Assembly (NCBI GenBank): GCA_041390465.1
Contig: JAWKPW010000014.1
Coordinates: 1-64,000, forward strand
DNA length: 64,000 nucleotides
Direction: 5' to 3'
Source: JAABRU01 sp041390465
GTDB taxonomy: Bacteria > Desulfobacterota > Desulfobacteria > Desulfobacterales > Desulfococcaceae
Positions 1-9,752 of this stretch are shown piece after piece. Under the pieces are notes generated by a model. That model was not told the DNA's origin. It saw only the letters and a program-made list of their open reading frames with translations, and did no database searches. Positions within the stretch are counted from its first letter, which is position 1; every line of letters begins with the position of its first letter. The position numbers and the translations under genes were made by a program.

Positions 1-300
1 CTTGGTGGCCTCGATGACATTTTCCTTTTTGCCTTCTGCTGTCACCATGACAAAAGGCAGATGGGCAAAGCGTTTGTCAGATCTTATTTTTTTGAGCAGG
101 GCAATTCCGGTCATATTGGGCATGTTCCAGTCACAGATAATCATGTCCACCCTTTCTTTGCTCAGAATATCCCATGCCACGGCACCGTCATCCGCCTCTA
201 TGATGTTGTTCAGGTTGAATCGCTTTGTGAGCATTCTCCTGATAATCCCGCGCATAATCGGGAAATCATCCACGATCAGTATGCAAGTGTCCTTTGCCAT
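1..300 (-). CDS. CheY-like response regulator, 3' end cut by window edge
   Basis: The first 100 codons of a single-domain receiver are visible; the gene runs off the left edge. It begins MAKDTCILIVDDF with the acidic pocket (VDD) near residues 10-11 and the phospho-acceptor Asp in ICDWNMP, followed by the conserved MVTAE strand. No output domain can be seen before the edge. It is about 760 bases from a second, very similar receiver on the same strand and probably arose from it by duplication. GAGCAGAGG precedes the ATG. A role as a chemotaxis or motility receiver is inferred from homology and from the che operon next door. Confidence 0.85.
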   Translation of the reverse strand, partial: MAKDTCILIVDDFPIMRGIIRRMLTKRFNLNNIIEADDGAVAWDILSKERVDMIICDWNMPNMTGIALLKKIRSDKRFAHLPFVMVTAEGKKENVIEATK

Positions 301-1062
301 CCTCTGCTCCTCGGAAATATTTTTAATGCGAATTAAGAGTCAAAAATTTCAGAATGAACAAAAACAGACTGCCATCTGTTCATGCAGGACTTGACAGGTT
401 TCAGAACGTTGTCAAATCCTGTCGGAATCTGACTCTTAATTCGCATTTTTATATGAAAGTCCTGCCGGTTTTGCTCTGCCAGTCTTATCCGGATGCAAAA
501 CCGGAACCCCGAAGAATTTTCATGTTCAGGGTTTGTCAAATAAGCTTCCTGACATTTTGAGGCGTCCAAACGGAATGTTTGGCACTCCTTCACGGATTGT
601 TTGAATGTGAGAAAATTTTTTGGACAGACTCCCCCGCAGCCTGTTCAAAAACTTTTTCATGTCCCATGGAACCGGAGACAGAAAAAACAGCATCTGTCAG
701 GAATCATAAGATTTTTTATGCTCCGATCCGGTTCCCCCGGCTGTTTATAATAAAATCAGCCTGATTGTGCAACATATTCAATATCAAATTTTGGACTGAC
801 GCTATCCAGGCTTTTCAGAATCAGACTGTATTTTTTCAGTTCACCCAACTTGCCATCTGCTGAAAACACAAACAATATCAACCTGCGTTTTTCAGAAGAA
901 AATTCGGATTTTTTTGCAACAGCCTGTTTTTGCATACATTGAACAGGATTCACACTTTTATGAATCGCAAGTTGGGCTGGTTCAGATCACTGGCGTATGA
1001 TGGGCCCGCCGCGGCACAGACGCGCCTGAACCGGCAAAAAAACTTGACAGGCCGATTCGAAT
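301..1062. other. Intergenic region with nested inverted repeats, no gene seen
   Basis: No open frame here resembles a protein. At 325-447 two 17-base arms (AATGCGAATTAAGAGTC and its complement) enclose a copy of the TTGACA...TGTCAAATC hairpin family at 391-420. At 581-599 lies GGCACTCCTTCACGGATTG, which recurs exactly at 15323-15341. The remainder is AT-rich spacer between two cheY copies. Confidence 0.6.
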
Positions 1063-1479
1063 TCACCCATCTTGAGACGCTGTCTGTGCTTTCAGAAAAG
1101 GAGGGTTCCGGAACATGGATTTCAGGGCATTTTCCAAATCTTCGCTGCTGAAAGGCTTTGTGATGTAACTTGTCACTCCTTTTTCCGCTGCCTCCAGCAC
1201 AAATTTCTTTTTGCCTTCGGCTGTCACCATAATAAAAGGCAGTTCAGCATAGCTGGCATCAGCCCGGATTTTTTCGAGCAAATCCACCCCTTTCATGTTC
1301 GGCATATGCCAGTCACAGATAACCAGGTCAATTTTCTGACTGTTGATGGTTTCCCAGGCTCTTTTGCCGTTATCTGCCTCCAAAACATTTTCCAGCCCCA
1401 TTCCCTTGAGAATTTTTTTTATAACCCTTCGCATGGTGGAAAAATCATCCACCACCAGTATGCAAATGTCGCCGAACAT
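1063..1479 (-). CDS. cheY: CheY-like single-domain response regulator
   Basis: A 138-residue receiver with nothing else attached. It has the acidic pair VDD near residues 10-11, the phospho-acceptor Asp in ICDWHMP, MVTAE for the switch Thr, and the conserved Lys in ITKPF. GGGGAG lies six bases before the ATG. It is divergent from the che operon that starts at 1847, so the 370-base spacer between them probably holds both promoters. Such proteins are phosphorylated by CheA and bind the motor or another effector. It closely resembles the receivers at 1-300 and 5380-5760, so the locus carries a small family of duplicated CheY proteins. Confidence 0.93.
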   Translation of the reverse strand: MFGDICILVVDDFSTMRRVIKKILKGMGLENVLEADNGKRAWETINSQKIDLVICDWHMPNMKGVDLLEKIRADASYAELPFIMVTAEGKKKFVLEAAEKGVTSYITKPFSSEDLENALKSMFRNPPFLKAQTASQDG

Positions 1480-1846
1480 GATTCACTCCCCATTTTTTAT
1501 TATAATCAAACAGATAGACATTAAAAAGCACCTTCCCCGACACACATGGCCAAAAATATTGTTTTCGGTGGAATATCTTTTGTGTTGTCAGAATAAAGGA
1601 TAATAGAATATAAAACAATACAGAATCTGGCAAGCTGAATTATCCTTTTTCGATATTTCGAAACATTCCGCTGTCTGCTGCGCTGCCGGTTTTCTTCTTC
1701 CCGGTGCGAAAAAAATGCGCGGGAAGGAGAAATATGCTTGAAACTCTGTGCAAAAAAACCATATATACAGAAGAAAGATGATTATAAAAGAGATATGTGA
1801 CCGATAAGTCTTTTCAGCATCTTTCAAACATTCCAAGGAGGGAAAA
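1480..1846. promoter_or_regulatory. Divergent spacer between cheY and the cheW operon
   Basis: This 367-base AT-rich stretch separates genes transcribed away from each other and should contain both promoters. No promoter box was matched with confidence. AAGGAGGG at 1835-1842 is the ribosome binding site for the TTG start of cheW at 1847. Confidence 0.45.
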
Positions 1847-2359
1847 TTGGCCAAGTCACCGAAAGCAATGGATCAGGCTGTCAAAGCCATAGAAGAAAAA
1901 GAGGGAAAATACCTCACCTTTACACTGGCGGATGAGGAATACGGCATCGGCATACTGAAAATCAAGGAAATTATCGGCATGATGCCGATTACCGTGGTTC
2001 CCCAGACTCCGGTTTTTGTCAAAGGCGTCATCAATCTGAGAGGAAAGGTCATTCCGGTCATCGATCTCCGGCTCCGATTCGGGATGGAAACCATCGAGTA
2101 TACGGACCGGACCTGCATTATTGTTGTGGAGATTGAAGGGGAGACAGGCAATATCATGATCGGCATTGTCGTAGACACGGTATCTGAAGTCCTGAACATA
2201 AAAAAGCAGGATATTGAGGATACACCCCGGTTCGGAACCAAACTGGATACCAATTATATTCTCGGCATGGCAAAGACAGAGGGGGGGGTCAAGATACTTC
2301 TTGACATAGACCGTGTTCTCAGATCCGAAGAAATTGCAATGCTGGAGAAATCAGCATAA
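1847..2359 (+). CDS. cheW: CheW chemotaxis coupling protein
   Basis: A 170-residue single-domain CheW. It has the typical core: the LTFTLADEEYGIGI strand, KIKEIIG, VVPQTPVFVKGVINLRG, VIPVIDLRLRFG, and a C-terminal LDIDRVL strand. These proteins bridge chemoreceptors and CheA. The start is TTG, chosen because a strong AAGGAGGG lies 5 bases upstream and no better ATG exists. It is the first gene of the plus-strand che operon; a 315-base spacer follows before the STAS gene. Confidence 0.95.
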   Translation: MAKSPKAMDQAVKAIEEKEGKYLTFTLADEEYGIGILKIKEIIGMMPITVVPQTPVFVKGVINLRGKVIPVIDLRLRFGMETIEYTDRTCIIVVEIEGETGNIMIGIVVDTVSEVLNIKKQDIEDTPRFGTKLDTNYILGMAKTEGGVKILLDIDRVLRSEEIAMLEKSA

Positions 2360-2674
2360 TTTTTTTCCTCTGCGTCCGGCCCGATTTTTTTTTTCGCAGA
2401 GGGAGCATTCCGGGGCATCTGACTGCCTGCAAAACAGAGAGTCGGACGGACAGACCGGAGAGAGGAGCTTTTTCACGGCTGCTTATTTTCAACGGTTTAT
2501 TGACAAGCTTCGGCTGTATATTGTAATCTTGAAAAATTCATTTTTCAGGCTTCGCATCTCCGCAGCCTGATTCACGCAATCTCTTTTCAGAAAAAGATGT
2601 TCTGAAGACCGGGCGGAACCCCCCATCCTGAGGATCTGCCATCCCTCTTTTTCCGAAAAGCGGAAAATTCGGAA
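2360..2674. other. Spacer between cheW and the STAS gene
   Basis: A 315-base stretch with no convincing gene. It begins with T-runs just after the cheW stop (2361-2395), which may terminate part of the cheW transcript. Nothing else was recognised. Confidence 0.4.
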
Positions 2675-2995
2675 ATGACAATGCCTGTTACGTTCAGACG
2701 CAGTCATCAGCCTCCCTGGGAATGCATAAAGCCCGAAGGTGATATGACAGCAGAAACATCTGAGGAACTCATCACGGTGCTGTCGGACCTTATCCGCAGA
2801 CAGCACTGCAATATACGGTTTGATCTGTCCAATGTCAGGGATATTGATGTGGTTTCTCTGCATATTCTTGTTCTCTTTTTCCAAAGGATGAGCAAAGAGC
2901 TTCCATCTGCGGAACTGGAGATCATTGATGCGGATGAAGATATACGCAACCTGTTCCGGATGACACATCTGGATCGTGTCTGCCGAATCATATAA
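2675..2995 (+). CDS. STAS-domain protein in the che operon
   Basis: 106 residues with the STAS fold pattern: an N-terminal strand pair, then RFDLSNVRDIDVVSLHIL and a final helix. In anti-sigma-factor antagonists the loop after IDSSG holds a phosphorylatable Ser; here the aligned residues read IDVVSL, so that Ser position is Val. This suggests a protein-binding role not switched by Ser phosphorylation (inference). It ends 12 bases before the degenerate cheA, so the two are probably co-translated and may act together. The ribosome binding site is weak. Confidence 0.75.
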   Translation: MTMPVTFRRSHQPPWECIKPEGDMTAETSEELITVLSDLIRRQHCNIRFDLSNVRDIDVVSLHILVLFFQRMSKELPSAELEIIDADEDIRNLFRMTHLDRVCRII

Positions 2996-3007
2996 GGTTA
3001 AGGAACA

Positions 3008-5320
3008 ATGGAACTGGATGAATCTGTTCTGAAAGAATTTGCTGATGAGACACTGAAAAATCTTGAAGCAGTCGGGATGGACTTATCCCGGTCTGCCCGG
3101 ACAGGTGTGCCTCCGGATGAAAAACAGATTCGGGATATCCGCCGTGTGTTCCATTCCGTCAAAGGATGTGCCGGTTTTTTTCCTCTGCCGGATCTGGAAA
3201 AACTTGCCAGAGCAATGGAGGATCTGCTGACAGCCGTGCTGGAAAAAAGGTCAGGCGGGGAGACCGCTGTATGGGAAAGGCTCTCCGAAGGTGCGCAGAT
3301 GATCAGGCTTATGCTTGAAAACACTGACAAAAAAGATGGCTATCCTGTTGATCCGCTTTGCGGGGCTCTGGCAGAACTGATCGGAACAGCAGAAGGGGAA
3401 ACAGAGGTATCCGCAGCAAGTGCCGAGGATGGGATTCCGGAGGTCTCTGACGGCAGAGAGGAAATGGAAGTCTGTTTTGAAATCAGTCCCGCGACACTCA
3501 GAAAACTGCCTGCCATGCATGAATACCTGTATGTTCTGGCATATGATCTCGCGGACTATGCCTTCAGGGAGGGAAAAAGTCCGGTGGCTCTGGTCAGGGA
3601 ACTGATGAGTGTGGGACTGATTGTGGACGCGGAAATCCGGTCTCTTGCAAAAGACCTGGATGACAACTTGCAGGAAGAGGTTTTTTGGTATATTGTGCTG
3701 TATTCAACGATTTTGGGAAAGGAATTTATCGATGCGGCAGTAGGGCTCCCCCCGGATCGGATATTTCCCGCAGACCGGGAAAAACTTGGGGATACGGATG
3801 TCATTGTCTATCGGATTCGCTCAAAAACCCTTTCCCTGATCGCACATCCCCCCGGTATCGGAAGCCCGGAGAGAGAAAAAACGGACGAGCATCCCGGGGC
3901 TCCGATTCCTCCGGACAGGGTCTATGGGAATCATCCTGAGGAAAATGAGGAAAGCTTTGCAGAAAAACCGGCTGTCATCCATCCGGAAACCGTGTTCAGA
4001 CAGGATGTTTCCGCAAATGCGGAACACCGTCCGGATGCGGAAGGCGGAGAATGCGGAGAATGGGCATCAGAGCAGGAATCAGCCCCTCTTGATCGGAAAA
4101 AACTGGATCATCTTGTCAATCTGGTGGGTGAACTGGTCATAGCCGAATCCATGGTGACAAAAAATCCGGATTTGAAGGGACTGCGCCTTGACAGATTTGA
4201 ACGTTCAGCTCATAATCTGCGGCGGATTATTTCCGAAATTCAGAATACGGCCATGTCTGTGCAAATGTTTTCCTTTGCCGGGCTGTTCACCCGGACAGTG
4301 CGGATGGTGCGGGATTTGTCGGCAGGACAGGGGAAACAGATACAGGTAAAACTGGAAGGACAGGAAACCGGCACAGACAGGAGCATCCTTGCGCAGATTG
4401 CCGAGCCTCTGATGCACATGGTCCGTTATGCTGTGATCTGCGGTATTGAGAGCCCTGAACAGCGGAAGTCCGCGGGAAAATCCGAAACCGGACTTATTGC
4501 CCTTAGCGTCCGGCAGGAAGGCGGAGATATTCTGCTTGCCGTTTCTGACAACGGACGGGGACTGAACAGAAATGAGATTCTGGGTCAGGCCGTCCGAAAG
4601 GGAATTGTCGGCGATGGGGGAACGGATCTCCGTTATGAGGAGGTATGCCGCCTGATTTTTGAACCTGCTTTGTACGGAGACGGTGAAACAGAGGCCTTTT
4701 CGCGGAAAAATGCGTTTCTGCCCCTGATAAAACGCATTGCGGAAAAACTGAAGGGCCGTGCAGAGGTCCGCAGCATTCCGGGTGAGGGTACTCTCTTCAG
4801 CCTTCGGATTCCCATTCCCCTTGCAATTATGGACGGAATGCTTGTCCGTGTCGGTTCAACCTTTTGCACCGTTCCTCTTCTCTCCATCCGGGAATCCTTC
4901 CGGGCAGAGACAAAGCAAATCACTGTCACCATGAGCGGTCAGGAACTGATCCGGGTGCGAAATCATCTTCTGCCCGTAATCCGTCTGCACCGGATATACG
5001 GCATTGTTCCGGAACAGGAAAAACTGGAGCAGGGAATCCTGATCACCGTGGTTTCCGGAGAGAGAAAGGTCTGTCTTTTTGCGGATGAGATTATCGGCCA
5101 TCATCAGACCGTTGTCAAGCAGATGCCGGAATACCTGGGAAATGCTGCCTGCATTTCCGGCTGCACCATTCTGGAAAACGGGGGCGTGGGATTTATTCTG
5201 GATATCGGGAGTCTGATGGACAGGGCAGAAGTGCGGGGAAATGCCTCCCTGCATCCAAATCGGGAAGACAGCCGGCCGAAAACACAGCCGGACAGGCTGC
5301 TCCCGGGTGCGCAAACCTGA
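3008..5320 (+). CDS. CheA paralogue with degenerate ATP-binding domain
   Basis: 770 residues in CheA order: HPt (His49 in FHSVKG), a variable linker, the dimerisation helices (KKLDHLVNLVGELVI), an ATPase-like domain and a C-terminal CheW-like domain. The ATPase-like domain lacks key features. The N-box that should read VRNAxDHG reads VRYAVICG, so the magnesium-binding Asn is Tyr474. The GRGVGMD box is absent, replaced by sequence around YGDGETEAF. The G1 Asp remains (SDNGRG, Asp514). HPt His, dimer and coupling regions are intact, so it may be a phospho-acceptor or scaffold rather than an active kinase (inference). AAGGAA precedes the ATG. It sits between the STAS gene and a cheY. Confidence 0.88.
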   Translation: MELDESVLKEFADETLKNLEAVGMDLSRSARTGVPPDEKQIRDIRRVFHSVKGCAGFFPLPDLEKLARAMEDLLTAVLEKRSGGETAVWERLSEGAQMIRLMLENTDKKDGYPVDPLCGALAELIGTAEGETEVSAASAEDGIPEVSDGREEMEVCFEISPATLRKLPAMHEYLYVLAYDLADYAFREGKSPVALVRELMSVGLIVDAEIRSLAKDLDDNLQEEVFWYIVLYSTILGKEFIDAAVGLPPDRIFPADREKLGDTDVIVYRIRSKTLSLIAHPPGIGSPEREKTDEHPGAPIPPDRVYGNHPEENEESFAEKPAVIHPETVFRQDVSANAEHRPDAEGGECGEWASEQESAPLDRKKLDHLVNLVGELVIAESMVTKNPDLKGLRLDRFERSAHNLRRIISEIQNTAMSVQMFSFAGLFTRTVRMVRDLSAGQGKQIQVKLEGQETGTDRSILAQIAEPLMHMVRYAVICGIESPEQRKSAGKSETGLIALSVRQEGGDILLAVSDNGRGLNRNEILGQAVRKGIVGDGGTDLRYEEVCRLIFEPALYGDGETEAFSRKNAFLPLIKRIAEKLKGRAEVRSIPGEGTLFSLRIPIPLAIMDGMLVRVGSTFCTVPLLSIRESFRAETKQITVTMSGQELIRVRNHLLPVIRLHRIYGIVPEQEKLEQGILITVVSGERKVCLFADEIIGHHQTVVKQMPEYLGNAACISGCTILENGGVGFILDIGSLMDRAEVRGNASLHPNREDSRPKTQPDRLLPGAQT

Positions 5321-5379
5321 GAGTCTGTCCGGGAATATCAATTTTGGAAATCCCGCAGGGAGCAAAAAAGGAGCAATCT

Positions 5380-5760
5380 ATGTCAGATCATATTTCTGTT
5401 CTGGTGGTGGATGATTTTTCAACCATGCGCAGAATCATCAAAAAAATACTCACCGGTCTGGGGATAGGCAATATTGCGGAAGCGGATAACGGAAACAGGG
5501 CATGGCAAATACTTAACGAACAGAAAACGGATCTGGTCATATGCGACTGGAACATGCCTGAAATGACCGGCAGGGAACTGCTGGAGAAAGTCAGGGCCGC
5601 TGAGAAGCTTTCACACATTCCCTTTATTATGGTGACAGCCGAGAGCAGGGAAAAAATAACTGTGGAAGGCGACTCGGAAAATCTGACCAGTTACATGGGC
5701 AAGCCTTTCAAACCCAAAGATCTGGAAGACAGACTCAGGGAAGTGATTTCCAGACTCTGA
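5380..5760 (+). CDS. cheY: CheY-like response regulator between the two cheA genes
   Basis: A 126-residue receiver. The ATG at 5380 is chosen over an upstream in-frame start at 5344 because AAGGAG lies 6 bases ahead of it and the protein then begins at the receiver fold (MSDHISVLVVDDF). It shows VDD, the phospho-acceptor in ICDWNMP, MVTAE and the Lys in GKPF. It closely resembles the minus-strand copy at 1063-1479. Its place between the degenerate and the intact cheA suggests it takes phosphate from the intact kinase. Confidence 0.93.
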   Translation: MSDHISVLVVDDFSTMRRIIKKILTGLGIGNIAEADNGNRAWQILNEQKTDLVICDWNMPEMTGRELLEKVRAAEKLSHIPFIMVTAESREKITVEGDSENLTSYMGKPFKPKDLEDRLREVISRL

Positions 5761-5971
5761 TTTTCAGACAGGCTCAGTTTTCAGTCATAAAACCGGGACA
5801 GGCAGGCAGAAGTTTTCCTGTATCAGACAAATTGAATTTATTTCAAAAACATGGTTTGCTGAAAAATTTGTGCATGAGTCCGCGGGAAAAATTGCCTGCA
5901 AAATCTTCCCGGCGGAAACGCTTCCGCACATGACTGCAACAATGCCAATACCCAAGTACAAGGATTCAGAA

Positions 5972-8311
5972 ATGCCCATGAATGAAGAAAAAAACATCCG
6001 GACAGTCTCTGTCGGCACAATCAGCGGGGATACTGCCCCTGTATCCCCGGATGATGCGGCAGCCATTCTGATGCAGATCGGAGCTGATGATTTTGATGAA
6101 CTGAACCGTCTGAAACAGATGCTCGATCTTATCGGACAGAACCCGGATTTTTCTGATGCCTGCAGAGCAGCCATGCGCAGTGCTTCGGAAAAAATCCGCA
6201 CAGCAGTCAAAACAGCGGAACAGGGAAATAAGGGAATTTCAGATTCACTTCTTTCAGAACTGGGAATTCTGATTGAAAAAGCCATCAGAGAAACAGAAGA
6301 AAACGGAAGAGAAAACATGCCAGAAAACAACAGCTTTCCGGAACATACGGAAAATGCGGACAGTGCATCCGGGGCAGGTTCGGAACAGGGATCCGCAGAA
6401 AACGACTATATGCCCGATGACGCGGATATGGAAATGATCGGCGCCTTTATTGCCGAAAGCAACGATCTCATCACCAATGCCGAAGAGGCGCTTCTGGCCC
6501 TTGAACGAAATCCTGAAGATATGGAAGCCGTAAGCACAGTGTTCCGCGCGTTTCACAATATCAAGGGAACCTCCGCATTTTTTGAGCTTTCTCTGATGAC
6601 GGAAATGGCCCATCACGCGGAATCCCTTCTCAGCCGTGTGCGTGACCGGGAAATCCGTTATGCAGGCGGTTATCCTGATCTTGCCCTCCGATCCGTGGAT
6701 ATGCTCAAAGAGCTTTTCCGCAATCTCGAAGAGGCCATGACAGGCAGCCCTTTTCTCAAACCCAAAGGATATGACACGCTGTTCCATGTGCTGCAAAATC
6801 CTGAGGCTGCGGGTATTTCCGACACCTCCCCGGCAGGACGGCCCAGGGAAGAAGCCCCGGAGCCTGCTGCCATCACTGAACGGGAAAAAGAGGAGACAGC
6901 CGTGCAGTCCCCGGACGAGGCATCAGCTCCGGAAGAAGCGGAAGCAGAAGAGGATACCGGGGATGAGGATGACCATTCTGATGAGGCGGAAGCAGCAGAC
7001 CTGCCGGCATCCCCGGAGATATCCCCTCCTGCCCGGAAATCCGCGGACAGCGGAAAAATCCCTCCCAAAGAAATATCTGTTTCCCGTTCTGCGCCCTCCG
7101 GCACCTTCCAGCCCCCGCCCCGCAGGTCCCGGCCCCAGGCTGTGGAATCTTCCATACGTGTGCCCACTGACCGTCTGGATCGCTTTATAGACATGGTGGG
7201 CGAACTGGTGGTTTCCCATTCCATGGTGGCACAGGATCAGGTGGTGGTGGGATCCGGCTATCATGAACTCCAGAAAAAGGTTGCCCATACCAGCAAAATT
7301 GTCCGGGAACTGCAGAACATGAGCATGTCCATGCGCATGATTCCCCTGAAAACCACTTTCCGGAAAATGGCCCGTCTGGTAAGGGATTTGTCCCGCAAAT
7401 TCGGCAAAAATGTAACGTTTGTCACCGAGGGGGAGGACACGGAAATTGACCGCAACATGGTCGACATCATCAATGATCCTCTGGTGCACATGGTGCGCAA
7501 CGCACTCGATCACGGCATTGAACTTCCCCAGGAGCGGGAGAGCGCGGGAAAACCCCGTTACGGCACTGTTCATCTGTCGGCCTGTCATTCCGCGGGAAGT
7601 GTGGTGGTGGAAATCACAGATGACGGAAGAGGACTTGAGCGGGAAAAAATACTGACAAAGGCAAAGGATCTGGGGCTGGTGGAGGAGGATGCCAATCTTC
7701 CTGACCGGGAAGTGTACAATCTGATCTTTGAACCGGGTTTTTCCACAGCCAAAATTGTGTCCGACGTATCCGGACGCGGGGTGGGAATGGATGTGGTCAA
7801 ACGGAACATTGACAATATTCGGGGGCATGTTGAGATACAGTCGCGTCCGGGCAAAGGCAGCACCTTCAAAATGAGTCTGCCCCTGACCCTGGCAATCATT
7901 GACGGAATGGTGGTGCGGGTGGGAAAAGAGAAATATGTCATACCGACCATTTCCATTGTCCGATCCGTGCAGCCGGGCCGGTCAGATATCTCCACTGTTC
8001 TCCGCCGGGGAGAGATGCTCCGGCTGCAGGGAAAACTCATTCCCATTTTCCGTCTTGCCGAACTGTTCCATGTGGAAGGGGCACAGACAGACATGACCCG
8101 TGCCATTGCGGTGGTGGTGGAAAATGATGAACAGCAGGCCGGACTGCTGGTGGATGAACTCATCGGGAGTCAGCAGATTGTGATCAAAACCCTGGGAGAG
8201 ACTCTGGGAAACATCACCGGCATTTCCGGAAGTGCCATCATGCCGGACGGCAAAGTTGGCCTGATTCTGGATGTGGGAGGGCTGGTCAGACTTGCCAATA
8301 CGGGAAAATAG
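5972..8311 (+). CDS. cheA: CheA chemotaxis histidine kinase (intact)
   Basis: About 779 residues. A helical region of about 140 residues precedes the HPt domain (phospho-accepting His195 in FHNIKG). Then follow an acidic, proline-rich linker, dimer helices (LDRFIDMVGELVV), and a complete ATPase domain: N-box VRNALDHG with Asn510, DDGRGL, and GRGVGMD near 601-607. A CheW-like domain ends the protein. It autophosphorylates and passes phosphate to CheY and CheB. The start is uncertain: 5972 has AGGA at a good distance, while the frame is open back to an ATG at 5870 without a clear ribosome site. Compare the degenerate paralogue upstream. Confidence 0.94.
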   Translation: MPMNEEKNIRTVSVGTISGDTAPVSPDDAAAILMQIGADDFDELNRLKQMLDLIGQNPDFSDACRAAMRSASEKIRTAVKTAEQGNKGISDSLLSELGILIEKAIRETEENGRENMPENNSFPEHTENADSASGAGSEQGSAENDYMPDDADMEMIGAFIAESNDLITNAEEALLALERNPEDMEAVSTVFRAFHNIKGTSAFFELSLMTEMAHHAESLLSRVRDREIRYAGGYPDLALRSVDMLKELFRNLEEAMTGSPFLKPKGYDTLFHVLQNPEAAGISDTSPAGRPREEAPEPAAITEREKEETAVQSPDEASAPEEAEAEEDTGDEDDHSDEAEAADLPASPEISPPARKSADSGKIPPKEISVSRSAPSGTFQPPPRRSRPQAVESSIRVPTDRLDRFIDMVGELVVSHSMVAQDQVVVGSGYHELQKKVAHTSKIVRELQNMSMSMRMIPLKTTFRKMARLVRDLSRKFGKNVTFVTEGEDTEIDRNMVDIINDPLVHMVRNALDHGIELPQERESAGKPRYGTVHLSACHSAGSVVVEITDDGRGLEREKILTKAKDLGLVEEDANLPDREVYNLIFEPGFSTAKIVSDVSGRGVGMDVVKRNIDNIRGHVEIQSRPGKGSTFKMSLPLTLAIIDGMVVRVGKEKYVIPTISIVRSVQPGRSDISTVLRRGEMLRLQGKLIPIFRLAELFHVEGAQTDMTRAIAVVVENDEQQAGLLVDELIGSQQIVIKTLGETLGNITGISGSAIMPDGKVGLILDVGGLVRLANTGK

Positions 8312-8351
8312 AGCATATTCCGCGGAGGATGAGGCAAAGAAAGGCATACCC

Positions 8352-9162
8352 ATGAACCTGATGTCTGCCGAACTGACGGAAAAACAGTTCAGAAAAATCA
8401 GCCGCCTGATCTATCATCTGTGCGGAATCAATCTCAAGGAGGGAAAGCAGGCCCTGGTCAGGGCGCGCCTCATGAAAAGGCTGCGAGCGCTCAAATTTGC
8501 TGATTTTGATGAATACATGAAATATCTGGACGGCGAGCAGGGCACGCGGGAACTCAGTTACCTCATTGACGTCATGACAACCAACAAGACAAGTTTTTTC
8601 CGGGAACCGGAACACTTCCGCTATCTGTCTGAGCATATTCTGCCCAAACTCAGCGCGCGGAAACTCAGATTCTGGACAGCAGCCTGTTCGTCCGGTGAGG
8701 AGCCCTTTTCCCTGGCCATCCTGCTGCGCGAGCATCTTCCGGATGTGAATATGCGGGATGTGAAAATACTTGCCACAGATATCTCAACAAAAATGCTTGA
8801 AAAAGCCCGGAATGCCGTTTACAGTGAGGAGAATGTCCGGGATGTTCCATCCCTGTATCTGCGGAAATATTTTCAGCCGGAGCGGCATGACGGCAGTTTT
8901 TACAGACTCAGGGATGATGTCCGATCCATGGTGCGCCTGGGCTGGCTGAATCTGATGGACAACTGGCCCATGAAGGGCCTTCAATGTGATTTTCTGCCGC
9001 AATGTTATGATTTATTTTGACAGACCCACACAGCAGAGACTGATTAACCGTTTATGGGAACTTCTGGAGCCCGGAGGCCATCTTTTTGTCGGGCATTCCG
9101 AGGGGCTGTCCGCTGTTTCGCACAAGTTCCGGTATGTCCGGCCTGCTGTTTACAAAAAATGA
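8352..9162 (+). pseudogene. cheR: CheR methyltransferase, one-base frameshift near 8975
   Basis: Residues 1-208 in the first frame are a normal CheR: an N-terminal helical domain, then FWTAACSSGEEPFS (SAM-binding motif) and the LATDIS motif. The frame then breaks near 8975-8980 and closes at 9020, while the next frame resumes the family exactly with FCRNVMIYFD and ends GGHLFVGHSEGL at 9162. Dropping one base in AAGGGCC restores a full-length enzyme. CheR methylates receptor glutamates. It could be a real mutation or an assembly error; the rest is intact. AAGG precedes the ATG at 8352. Confidence 0.88.
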
Positions 9163-9190
9163 TTCTTCATCATCTGTTAGGTTTGAATAA

Positions 9191-9661
9191 ATGAGACATG
9201 TTGTTTTAGTGGGGGATATGAAGGTCGGAAGAAGTGATGACATTCTTGTCACACACGCGCTGGGAAGCTGTCTGGGACTGATGATATACGATCCTGAGGC
9301 CAAAGTGGGCGGACTTCTCCACGCCATGCTTCCTCTGTCGAAAATCAACCCGCAGAAAGCTGATGCCAATCCCTTCATGTTTGTGGATACCGGTGTCCCA
9401 GAGTTGTTCAAGTCTGTTTATGAACTGGGCGGGAAAAAAAACAGGATGATTGTCAAGGCAGCCGGATGCGGACGTCCGCTGAGCAACAATGAGATGTTCA
9501 AAATCGGTGAGCGCAATTACATTGTCCTGAAAAAAATTCTTTGGAAGAACAATGTGCTTCTGGAATCCGAGGATATCGGCGGAACTGCCAGCCGCACCGT
9601 TCATTTCAGACTTTCAGCGGCAGAGTCATTATCAGCAGCAGCAACCAGAAACGGGCTGTGA
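9191..9661 (+). CDS. cheD: CheD receptor glutamine deamidase
   Basis: 156 residues with the CheD catalytic set: Thr21 and Cys27 in THALGSCLG and His44 in GLLHAMLP, at the positions reported for Thermotoga CheD. It deamidates receptor glutamines to glutamates and in many bacteria binds CheC/CheX-type proteins. It lies 28 bases after cheR and before the receptor gene, fitting a receptor-modification set of cheR, cheD and cheB. The ribosome site is weak (AGG at a long distance). Confidence 0.95.
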   Translation: MRHVVLVGDMKVGRSDDILVTHALGSCLGLMIYDPEAKVGGLLHAMLPLSKINPQKADANPFMFVDTGVPELFKSVYELGGKKNRMIVKAAGCGRPLSNNEMFKIGERNYIVLKKILWKNNVLLESEDIGGTASRTVHFRLSAAESLSAAATRNGL

Positions 9662-9752
9662 ACGTCTATCGCCTGTCCGCAGATTTCTCCGGGACAGCGT
9701 ATGCCCCTGCAGCATGGAAGTGCCGCGGCTGAAACTTTGACAAGAGGAAAAA

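Noticed and set aside
579..600. Sigma-54-like TGGCAC box
   Set aside because: The TGGCAC is part of a dispersed 19-base motif also found at 15323, and the second box at the right spacing is missing.
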